From: Sanderia malayensis
Lineage: Eukaryota > Cnidaria > Scyphozoa > Semaeostomeae > Pelagiidae
Direction of reading: 5' to 3'
NCBI GenBank assembly: GCA_013076295.1
Contig: RQOL01000699.1
Span: forward strand, 5,084,001 to 5,148,000
DNA length: 64,000 bases
Positions within the stretch are counted from its first letter, which is position 1; every line of letters begins with the position of its first letter. This document shows, one piece after another, positions 49,116 through 60,200 of the stretch. A program made the position numbers and the translations under genes. A model generated the notes under the pieces. That model had not been told where the DNA came from. It saw nothing but the letters and a program-made list of their open reading frames with translations, and searched no databases.

Positions 49116-52100
49116 ATGGCGAGGTCGTCTTCACGCTCAAGAAGTAGAAGTTCTTCACCAAGAAGAAGAAGACGAAAGGTATTTATTAAATTCACGTAAA
49201 CTTCACTTAAATTATTTCATCATGGCGACCCACCGGACACTAGAATTTATCGATTATAAATAGCCAGGTTACAACGTGCGAAATCTAGCTTGTCGAAAAA
49301 ACATAAGTAGAAAATATTTAAAAAAACTTGTAGTTCTTTGAATTTATTTATCTATTTTCATGAACGCAGTTTGCCATGTCTATATATTGCCGGACACATT
49401 TTAGGCCAACTTTTGACTCGAAATTTGCTTTGCTTGCTCATGCTTTGCATATAAAATGCGTATTCCTTGCGTTGAAAGGTTGTAGCAGGAAGAGCAGAAT
49501 CAGTTTTTTGATTTAGCAAAATTCATATTCCCTAGGAATTTAAACTGTGAAACCAAAAAGTAATGTGGCTTGTGTGATTTTAATTGGATAATTTCTTTTT
49601 AGGAAAAAGAAAGAAGACGCAGAAGTAGATCAAGATCTCCAAGAAGACGATGGAGATATTCGCGCAGCCGTTCCCCAAGCTTAGATAGATTCGGTAGAAG
49701 TATAAGAAAGAGAAGTCGCAACAAAGAAGTTGAAAAGCAAGAGACGTTGGATAAAAATTCCCAGGAAGAAATGGAACGACAAAGAAAAATGTAAGCTAAT
49801 CAGATCATGAATATGTTTGGATTAAAAAGGCTTTTGGAATATATTGATTAATTAGGAAATTTCAGTGTGACAAGAGAATTAACTGCAAACTAATGAAAGT
49901 TGGAATCAAGATAGTGTGAATCACATGTGGCTAACCATGTCAGCCAGTGTAAATCTATGAATTAGACAATTGAGATAGATCCAGAATGTAATTGATATGT
50001 AACATAATTTATCCTGTTGTGTTTTGTAGAAGGGCGTCTGAAATGCAAGCGAAATTCATTGAAGAAGAAACGCATAGGAGAATTGAAGATGTTGTCAGTA
50101 AACGTGTTGAAGAAGAAATGGCAAAACGTAAGATTGATATTGACGAAGAAGTCATGAAGAAAGTTGAGGAAGCCAAAAAATATGTGCAGCAACATTTGCA
50201 GATTGAGTTTGAAAGAAAAGAAGAAGAAATTATTGAGAAATATAAACTCAAAGAGGTGGGTAAAAATTTGTTTTCTTTTTATTTTACCTTTTTAGACACA
50301 TTGCTGTCATCAAAGATCTTATCTGCAATTTTATTAGGCTAGCTTTTACAAAATGCCTCAACTTAAGTTTAAGAAATATTAAATTTCAAAGCAATCATAT
50401 GAGATAAGATATGATACTACAATTGTCACATAGATTTAGCCTTTCTTTGGAAGATAAACAAAACAAATCTTAAATATCAAATTTCATTTTTAGTTTTAAT
50501 GACTTTAATTAAATAAGTTTTGTAGCTACACACAAGAGCAATAAATTCATTTCATTCTGCTTTCTGCTTAAAAATTACTTTGAATAATATTTCTTTATAT
50601 TTTCAGTTCATGACCTCTGTGCATGTTAGGTGTTGAGAAACCTTCAATCTATCATTGAGAAAATTTCAATCTATCATTTGAAAAATTTGGCTTTACTTTG
50701 TACAGGCCAGGTAGTCAAACCGAACACAGGTTAAACACTGTTTTAACATTATCTCTCTCATTGTACTATATAGGGCTATGTTAGAAAACAGTTATGTTGA
50801 TCAGCGAAACATTGGTTGACGAAATAGATAGTTTGCTGACAGGTTTATGTAAAGCTCCATTTATCATTTGGAACATGTAAGTTTTATCTAAGCAAAGACT
50901 TCGTTCACTATCCAGTTGGTTTGTATTCACCTCATTTCTTGACCGCCAGACACCATTAGAGCCTTCACTTGGTGTTGCTATTTGCGATTCAAAGAGAATT
51001 ACCAAGCTTAGACTTAATGTCCACCAGCAGAGTCCTATATTATATTGGAAACACAGTTTAAACATTCTGCTAAGGATTTTTTGGATTCTTTAATTTTTTT
51101 GGAGCGAATTGCAAAATGCTTTAGGTTAAATTAATGAATTGAGACTTTTCTGCGTGTTTTGCCAAAGAGCAAAATGTTTGGTTGCTGCTTTTCAGCATCT
51201 AAATTGCATGAATTTTGTAAATTGAGCTGAAAAGTTGAGAAAATTGTTAATGCTTTTGCAGGAAGAGTTGAATGTTGAGATACAGAGCTTGAAGAAGGAA
51301 CTGTTGGAAGCAGAAAACCATTTGAAAGAAGCTGAACAAAAGCTGGTTGGTATAACACAGATTATCACACACTGTTTACTTTTACTTATTTCCTTTGGAT
51401 ATTGTTGCCAGAATTAAGCACTCATTGTAGAGAACGAAGCAATAAAGAGACGACAGATCCAAATATATACATAACAATGTAGAAAAGAAGCGAACGATTA
51501 CGAAAGGAATGAAAGAATGAAATTAGTAATGAGTATACAACATATATAACATGTATGTGTCACTCAAAGTTTTTGACACTCATTACATTTCAGTCTTCAT
51601 GTTGCCTAAGTCCTTCTCTCCTTAAAGTATCTTTTTTGTTGTTGTTTTTCGCAAATATCATGTGTGTAAGAAGACCGAATACTTCTGCCATAAATTTAGA
51701 CAAAATTAAGGCTCCAAAATTGCTATTTTTAGAGAGTCAAATATCTCGAAATATCCCCACGTGGCATTTGGCATTTGTACTTTGGCAAGGAAACATATCA
51801 TATTACCATAAATCAAAGGATTCTCAGTCGTTTTATAGGTGTTGACGGTCGTTGAGGGTCGCTGAGATAGAAACTTTTCTATCTCGACGACCCTCAAAGA
51901 CCCAGTCGTTTTGGGTCGCTGGAGGGATTAAAATCAATTTTTGACATGTCTCTGCGTGATCGTTAATCTTTTCAGCGACCCTCAAAAGCCTAGTATCCAT
52001 ATAGTCGTTGAGGGTCGTTGAGGGTCGTTGGCAGTCTTTATGAGTCGCTGAAAATTAGGATCAGCGATGTGTATCCATATAGTCGTTGAGGGTCTTTGAG

Positions 52101-55100
52101 GGTCGTTGGCAGTCTTTCGCAGTCGTCGAGAGAATGTGATAAGAAAGCGCGCACAATAACAAAGTGGCGCCAAATTTGTACGTTTGAAACATGGCAGAGG
52201 CACACACGGAATTTTTGTTGTTGTTTTTCGCAAATATCATGTGTGTAAAAAGACCAAATACTTCTGCCATAAATTCGGACAAACCTAAGGCTCCAAAATT
52301 GCTATTTTGTAGCGAGTCAAACATCTCGAAATACCCCCACGTGGCCTTTGGCATCTTTACTTTGGCAAGAAAACATATCATATTACCATAAATCAAAGGA
52401 TTCTCAGTCGTTTTATAGGTGTTGACGGTCGTTGAGGGTCGCTGAGATAGAAACTTTTCTATCTCGACGACCCTCAAAGACCCAGTCGTTTTGGGTCGCT
52501 GGAAGGATTAAAATCAATTTTTGACAGGTCTCTGCGTGATCGTTAATCTTTTCAGGGGTATTTCTAATCGGTTGACCCCACGACTCGGGGACTCTCGGAC
52601 GGGCGACTATACGACCTAGGGAAATACGACCCATGTCTTTAAAACTGCCAAATTTGAATTATTTTCACTGTAATTATTGTAGCGAAGTCAAAGACACTGT
52701 TTTGAAGTATGAAACGCAGTTTGGTGAGCATAGGAACAGAAATAAATGCTTTTCGAGCAAGCAATTTTGTCGCAAAAAGCACGCTGTCGTTGCAAATCAC
52801 TGAGGTTTTCGTATCGTAAGCAAGGAAACTGTGGTGGCAGTAATCGAAATCCTGTGGAGCCACGACATTGACATTTGCACCGTAATCAAAATTCCACCCT
52901 TTTCAGAAGCGTTGCGCAATCTGAAACTACCGGTAGTAAGAGAGAACAATTTTAAAGCATTTCATATAAATGCAGAAAGACTATTCTGCTATTGTAACGT
53001 CTGTGTTTGTTATCATCCATCAAATATAGCAACAAAATGTGAATATATCACAACATAACAACAGCTAAAACAACGAAGCATGGAAACCTTATCAACGTCA
53101 TCATGCTCGTCATTATGATCGTGATCATTTTTATTATTATTGCACCCTGCACCCTGCACTGCGCAGGTGTATTGAGTTTTTTACCGCTAGAAAACACTTG
53201 CAAAGTATTCTATGGGATGCAAAAGGGCCTTAGTTACCCGAGGTTCGAGTTACTCCTGGCCCGACGTATCATGATTTCGCTGTTTTATGAATATTATTTC
53301 TTTTGGAGTTTATTTCATTTGTCTTTATCAAGAAAGAGCACATTCTACCAAAATATTCACAATACACAACTACTCCGATCATGTCATTGTAACACAACCT
53401 CTGTTTGGCATAAACAGAGTTATAAATTTTTTGATAGATTCTTGAGAAGAGTCATGGACAGGATAGATCTATTTTGTCTCAAAGATGGAATGCATCTGAT
53501 GATGTTGGTTAATATATAAAATATATTAACTTGAATTAATTATGCACAGAAGTTTTTCATCGCGTGATCTGCTTTGACGCTCATCAACAAGGAAAGTTGA
53601 TATATTCCCTCCCTTTGGCGTATCAGGTTTTACGCAGTCATCATCAGTATCATCATCATCATCATTCCTGTAATTGCCGTTCCCCCTTTTAGAAAGAACC
53701 ACTGCCAGCATGCTTGACATTCCATCGTGACGTGCTTGACACGAAAAAGAGACAAATTGAGAACGAGGTTGTGACTTTGAATGGAAGTAAGGGAGTGACT
53801 CGAATGATCTATTTGACCCAGACATTGTTTAGTTTTCAGTTAGAAATATTTACATTTTAGAAACCATTGCAGATTAGAAGGTTAACTATTTGTAACTCTT
53901 TATATAACTTGCAGCTTCCAGTTCTAGTTATACTTCTCTTGTTCATGTTGCCGATATAGTTTGTATTTAGAATAAAACGTGCTTGGATTTCGTATGTCTG
54001 CATTTATCAAGAAGTAGATCTGAGTAGTTGTGTATTGTGAATATTTTGGTGGAATGTGTTCTTACTTGATAAAGATAAATGAAGTAAACTCCAAAAGAAA
54101 TAATATTCATAAAAACAGCAAAATCATGATAAGTCGGGCCAGGAGTAACTCGAACCTCGGGTAACTAAGGCCCTTTTGCATCCCATAGAATACTTTGCAA
54201 GTGTTTTCTGGCGGTAAAAAAACTCAATATACCTGCGCAGTGCAGGGTGCACTGTGCAGGGTGCAATAATAATAAAAATGATCACGATCATAATGACGAG
54301 CATGATGACGTTGATAAGGTTTCCATGCTTCGTTGCTTTAGCTGTTGTTATGTTGTGATATATTCACATTTTGTTGCTATATTTGATGGATGATAACAAA
54401 CACAGACGTTACAATAGCAGAATAGTCTTTCTGCATTTATATGAAATGCTTTAAAATTGTTCTCTCTTACTACTGGTGGTTTCAGATTGCGCAACGCTTC
54501 TGAAAAGGGTGGAATTTTGATTACGGTGCAAATGTCAATGTCGTGGCTCCACAGGATTTCGATTACTGCCACCACAGTTTCCTTGCTTACGATACGAAAA
54601 CCTCAGTGATTTGCAACGACAGCGTGCTTTTTGCGACAAAATTGCTTGCTCGAAAAGCATTTATTTCTGTTCCTATGCTCACCAAACTGCGTTTCATACT
54701 TCAAAACAGTGCCTTTGACTTCGCTACAATAATTACAGTGAAAATAATGCAAATTTGGCAGTTTTAAAGACATGGGTCGTATTTCCCTAGGTCGTATAGT
54801 CGCCCGTCCGAGAGTCCCCGAGTCGTGGGGTCAACCGATTAGAAATACCCTCTTTTCAGCGACTCCCAAAGACTGCCAAAGACCCTCAACGACCCTCAAC
54901 GACTATATGGATACTAGGCTAAAGACTGCCAAAGACCCTCAACGACCCTCAACGACTATATGGATACTAGGCTTTAAAGGTTTTCAATTCTCTGCCACAT
55001 CACCCACGCTTGGTTTTTCTGATTTTTTGTTTGTTTTATTTTTATGCTACCCTGGTACTCTGCTACCCTAGTCATAGTATGATTTTTTCTAGTTCTAGAG

Positions 55101-55561
55101 AAGGCTATTCTTTAATTCTTGGGGCAATTTTCTTTCAATTTTTCTATTGACTTTCTCTCAATTGAAAACTTGTGATTGCTTCTTTGTGACTTAAATCATA
55201 GTGAATATGATTTAAGTTAACTTGCCTGTATTTATTTCTTTTGACCATGCTTAAATTAAATTTTCTACCGTTGGCTTTGATTATGTTTTTCCACGCGATA
55301 GAAGTAATAGTAATTGAAAATTAGAAGTAAAATGTTTCATGTGTTTTCATTTGAATATCACTATTTCATTTGCCGTACTCATCTCTGTTGTAGGCCGAAG
55401 AAAGACTTCAAATGCTTGAAAGGCAACGTCGGCTTGAAGAAGAAAAACAACAACTGGAAAAAACCTACCAAAAGACTGAAAAAGTCGCCCAAGAAATGAT
55501 ACTTAATAAAAAGAACTCTCGCCCAAAGGTGGCGTTCGGTTTGAAACCAGTGGTGAAATAG
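49116..55561 (+). CDS. ARGLU1: ARGLU1-like splicing/transcription cofactor
   Basis: Exons: 49116-49178, 49603-49790, 50030-50255, 51262-51345 and 55394-55561, giving 242 residues. The N-terminal third is arginine/serine-rich (MARSSSRSRSRSSSPRRRRR and later RSRSRSPRRR). The C-terminal two thirds are a long glutamate-rich coiled coil (EEETHRRIEDVVSKRVEEEM) ending in SRPKVAFGLK, the conserved ARGLU1 C-terminus. Vertebrate ARGLU1 works in the nucleus as a splicing modulator and nuclear-receptor coactivator. The last intron is about 4 kb and filled with repeats, while the others are below 1.1 kb. A poly(A) signal AATAAA lies at 55845-55850. All phases are consistent. Confidence 0.9.
51631..51975. 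repeat. 345 bp direct repeat, copy 1, ARGLU1 intron
   Basis: Nearly identical to 52211-52555, starting TTTTTTGTTGTTGTTTTTCG and ending near TAATCTTTTCAG. It contains an inner hairpin GAGATAGAAACTTTTCTATCTC and GGGTCG/CGACCC motifs. Copy 2 is interrupted exactly at its TCTTTTCAG end by the palindromic element at 52556. Confidence 0.75.
52211..52555. repeat. 345 bp direct repeat, copy 2
   Basis: The second copy of the repeat at 51631-51975, offset by about 580 bp. The tract between the copies carries GTCGTTGAGGGTCGTTGAGG minisatellite units, and similar units in the opposite orientation lie at 54860-54975. Confidence 0.75.
52556..54850. mobile_element. 2.3 kb palindromic transposon, 9 bp duplication
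   Basis: Ends GGGTATTTCTAATCGGTTGA (left) and its inverted copy (right) are flanked by TCTTTTCAG at 52547-52555 and 54851-54859. Arms of roughly 850 bp (52556-53390 and 54005-54850) are near-identical inverted repeats around a 600 bp core. No transposase is recognised; the largest arm frame, about 74 codons (52639-52863 and its mirror 54543-54767), has no known domain. A 9 bp duplication with very long terminal inverted repeats suggests a Mutator/Foldback-like element. It sits in the last intron of ARGLU1. Confidence 0.88.
54860..54975. repeat. GACCCTCAACGA minisatellite
   Basis: Two tandem units of about 57 bp contain GACCCTCAACGACCCTCAAC and TATATGGATACTAGGCT. Reverse-complement relatives occur at 51985-52115. 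Confidence 0.7.
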
Positions 55562-57215
55562 TCCTGATAATCGGCGGTATAAGTAAGTGCTCGAAACTAC
55601 TAGAAGCTTGGAGTGGAGTCGTACCCAGCCTATCTAATAGAGGAGGTCAGAACTGTACATACATGGATGATGTATAAGTTGGTAAAGAAGATTGGCTTGT
55701 ATCACACAAGTGTCTTCATGGCAAAAGAGCTTGTCAAGATGGAAGATTGGGTTGAAAGAGCACACGATTATGTTGATTATATATAAGTTTCTTGCTTTGT
55801 TTTAAAATTGACCCTATTCCAAGCAGTTTTCGTAGAATGTAATGAATAAAATTATTGTTGGAGTATCCTTGTTGCTTCCATCATGTTTTCCATCATTAAT
55901 TTTGCCAAATTTCTGTCAAAACATCACAACATGAAAATTGTATTTCATGCAATTGATTTTTCTGTCATTTTCAGCCCTATGGTTGTGACGTTTTTATTTT
56001 TAGAACGGCTTATACATCTATTACAATAGTCTATTAGTAACATTTAAAATGCTTCGGGAAAAGCGTGGAACTGAATATTTATGCAATTACTGCAAATATT
56101 GTCACCAATTACTGCAACTTTTCGATTTTATTTGGTTTTCGGAATGTTTGAATTTGATCAACTTTCTCTTTGATTGTAGCATGTTTCTCTATTGACTATG
56201 ATTGTAGACACGTGTAAAAATTAGCAACCATCATTATTATCCCTTGTATAATTCTGCTGTGATTTTTCTGTTGTTTTATATCCACATTTTTCAACAAGAA
56301 TAAAGTTACTAGCCATTAAGAGAAACGTGAAGGTACATAATGGAAACTCGAATTTTTATTGAAACTTCAATTTCTATCATATAACGAGATGAGTAAATCC
56401 CCAGGGTCGGTACTTTTAAGAATGTCTGTCTATCATGCTCGTACCAGACTGTCCCTATTACCTCTAAAAATAGTGGATTTTCTGATGCCTGCCCAAACCA
56501 GCCTCTAAAAAATACCTGCTGCGTCACCTAGCTCTTAGCCAGCGTGTTATGGATTTATTACTCCCTTACAGAGAAATTAGAGGGCAGTTCTGCATTTAAT
56601 CTAAAATAGCTACTAGAATCACTTTCAAAGTGACAAAAAACCTGCTGACTGGTTTTGATTGCTTCATCTGATTCTCACTGGCAAAGCTTATAAAAAACAT
56701 TCTGACAAAATAGAAAATAGTGTGAATTCAAAATTTCGACCTCTAAAAATAGTATTCACTTGCTCAAAGTTTTTACACCTCTAAAAATAGTTGGAACTCA
56801 ACATTTTTACCTCTAAAAAATAGTACGAGCATGTGTGGGGCAGCCTTACTAACTAGTGCCGACCCTGGGAGTAAATCCCCCCTCGTTATTTGAAGTAATT
56901 GAGCGCATGAAATTTTACAATGGCAAATATTTTGCAGCGGGAAATATGCCCAACGTGGGCTTATGACCAAAATTGAATTCAATCAAGCAACCCTCTTTTC
57001 CCTTACTTTACTACTCACGTATTAAATTCTAAGTAGCAAGAAATGTGTCTTTTTCTAAATATGTTGTTTTTGGTAAATGCATATTTACGAAATGTTTTCT
57101 CTTTTTCTCCATATGTGATTCTCTGCGCGCCATTTTCCCTCCAATCCAACCAATGTGATTGATGTGTTTTATGTGTGTCGTATGTTGTGTGTTGTGTGCG
57201 TTTCGTTGGCCAACG
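55562..57215. other. ARGLU1 3' end and KMT2 5' flank
   Basis: This contains the ARGLU1 3' untranslated region to about 55870, an hAT-like MITE at 56400-56869, and a presumed KMT2 promoter without a clear TATA box. No other gene was seen. Confidence 0.45.
56400..56869. mobile_element. hAT-like MITE, 8 bp duplication
   Basis: The ends CCCAGGGTCGGTACT and AGTGCCGACCCTGGG are flanked by AGTAAATC at 56392-56399 and 56870-56877. The interior repeats CCTCTAAAAATAG. Confidence 0.75.
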
Positions 57216-60200
57216 ATGGAGACGGCAAATCCTACCATTCTAAACCAAGGCGAAATCCAACCTTTGGATGTACAAGATAACGCGAAAGAGACACAAAACA
57301 TGTCTGTTGACCCTGGCAAAGATGCTTCTCCACCCGTGGCTGTTGATCAGAAGCTGTACAGATACATTTTTGGAGATTCTTCTGACGATGTTAGTAGATT
57401 TGCTTTACTTTATTTAGGCCCATTTCCTAATCACGTCGAAAATTAGGCCATTGATTTTAACCATGTTAATAACGTAACAATAAGTCTTAATGATGTAAAA
57501 TATGCTATTTAGTTTAAGGTCTTTCAGAATTCAAACAATTTTTAGTACTTCACTCTGTTATATCGATTTGCCATTTTTGGGTTTTTTCGATGTTGTCGTC
57601 TGTCTCTGTGTGTGTTGACGATAAGGACATCGATTAAGTGCCATCATTAAAATAACAGATATTATTTTGCGTAGAAGATGCAAGTAAATGCTGACTACTT
57701 TAAACACATCTTGTCGAATAATTATATTGATGTGCTTGTGAAAAACTACTTCAATGAACTTAATGAGACCAATGATGGAGTCCTAGGTTTGAAGGACTGT
57801 AGGCCCATGTAGGAAAACAAGATGAAAGGCATCAGTTTTTGTCTCTAGCATGGCACAATGATAAACATGATGGCAATCTTTTTTCTGGTGTAGGTTGACC
57901 TTGTATTTCAATGTCTAAGCTACATAGAAAAGGTTAGAGTATGTAAATAGGGAGAAATTATACAAAGATTCTTGTTTATTACAATATTTAAGCATTTATG
58001 ATTTTACCTTTCTTAGGAGCAAGAATTTTATGGATTTGAAGAAGAGGAACTTGGTGTCAAAGAATTTAGAAGTGTCCTTTCGCCAAGAAAACTTAAATTG
58101 CAAGAGGACTATTACTTACCATTGTTTCTATCACACAGAAAAAGGAAAAGATGTCTTAGTAGTGATAAGCTCATTGCAGAAAAGAAAGCTGTAGATGTTA
58201 GTGTCACCCCTGATATCATTGAACATACAAGCTATCACAGCTCAGAAGATGTAGGAATTCACACCACAGATGTCAGATCTTCTCAAAAAGAGCCAGAAGG
58301 TTTATTAGAACCCTCAAACCCTTATGCTAGACAATACAGGTCATATCGAAAGAGCAGAAGTAGATCATCAGCACCCTGTGATCAATCTGGCAATGATGAT
58401 AATGAGAATGAAGAAAAGACATCAATGACATCAGAAGATTTTGTTCAATGTCAGGATGATACTGACCGTGACCAGATCAGCAGCGGGAGTACTGAGCAAA
58501 CTTTTGAATGGTCTTCAAAATCAATTCCAAATAGCTGCAGTGGCTCGAAAAAGGAAAGTGACCTCAAGCTGAAGCTAATCCATAAAGTCAACACAAGACC
58601 AAGAAGAAGCATGCCGATGCCTGAAAATAAAGATTTTCTATATGAAAGAGACTTTTCAAGTAGCAATAAGTCAGGGATGTTGTCAGGTAATTGGTATTAT
58701 TAGGACAAACCAAGAAACTAATGCTCATTGTATCATAGTTATAGTTATCTTTATTAGGTGCTTAGACACATTAAAGATATATTTTCAGTAAATTTTATCT
58801 GAGCTATATTTATTTACTATTTTGTAATTCAGTCACATGAACTTTTCAGGTTTCATTACAAAGTCATTATTTTTTTTGCAGAAGATGAGTTTATCCCAGA
58901 TACCAAGAAGAAATATAACCAACTGGTGAGTTTTGCGGTTTAAATCCACTTTTATTTGAAGTTATTTTGATTTGTCTGAACAGTGTGTTCATATTTTTCA
59001 TTTGTTGTTCATGTGACAAAATGTAATTTATAGGGTTCATATTTATTTATTGTTTTTGTTTTGACAGGAGCAAGCACAGGCAAAAGACAGTGGCCCCAGA
59101 AGACATAAAAAAAGATTTAAAAATGCCAAAGTGGATGATGAAGGTTATCCAAGAGCACTATTTGATGATGTCTCATCAGATGATGATTTTGAAAATGATC
59201 ATGCCCAGTCTCCAAGTTTGACTTTATCTGCTGCTAGTGATGATGTTTATTCACTAGCACACTCACAGACTGAAAAAACAGCTTTACACGATGGCACAAA
59301 AAGAGAAAAAATTTTTAAATTAAGGAAAACCTCAAATAAAAAAGAAACTTGCAAGGATAATAGTTCATTGCTAAAGTATGGTACTTCTAGCACAGAACAA
59401 GGGCCGACTGATGGGCAGGAAGTTGAAGACAATGAAAAAATGAAAGAAAATGAAAACGAATCTCGTCCAGCCATAACAACAGAGCAACATTTGCAAGAAG
59501 ACAATGTTGAAAGACAATACAAGGTGAACCATGAAAGGCCAATGTCATCAGACAATGAAATGGTCAGCAAAGCTTCAGTTCACGACGACTCTTCTGTTGA
59601 AACTGAAGGTTTAAAGAATAAAATAGCTGTCACTTCTAAGGGTAATCATCTCAGAATAAGGCAGATGCAACATGAAAAGAAGGTAATCCCAAAGCCGAAG
59701 AGCATCAGTCTAACTGATACATGGTTCTCAACGACCTCTGCTGTTCCACAGCGTGGAAAGAAACATCGCAGTTCCAAGCCAAGCAGCACTTCTGGGGTAT
59801 CTTCACTGGCGAAAAGGCGTCGACTTAAAAACGTCACTGTTAGTGTCGAGGGGAGTGGCGACGATGAAAACTTTGCGAGTAGAGAATTTCATGATGCACG
59901 TGGCATGGAAAAGCGAAAGCATAAAAGAAAATCGAGGGTTACGGATTCGATTTTTCAGTGCTGTGAATGTGGAAAATTGGCAGAATCGAAATCAGAAGAG
60001 ACAGGAGTCGAAAGAGAACAGAAAATAAAGAATAACCTCAGTTCAATTTGCAGTGAGTGCGAATTGAAAAATCAAATGGATAATCACGAAGCCAGAAAAT
60101 CTTCCACGACTGGATTGGACAAGTCAGGTGTTTATGGTGATGGGAAATTGAGCCTGTTTTTTGATGCCACCAATAACCAAGGCTTCAAGAACATACCCAC

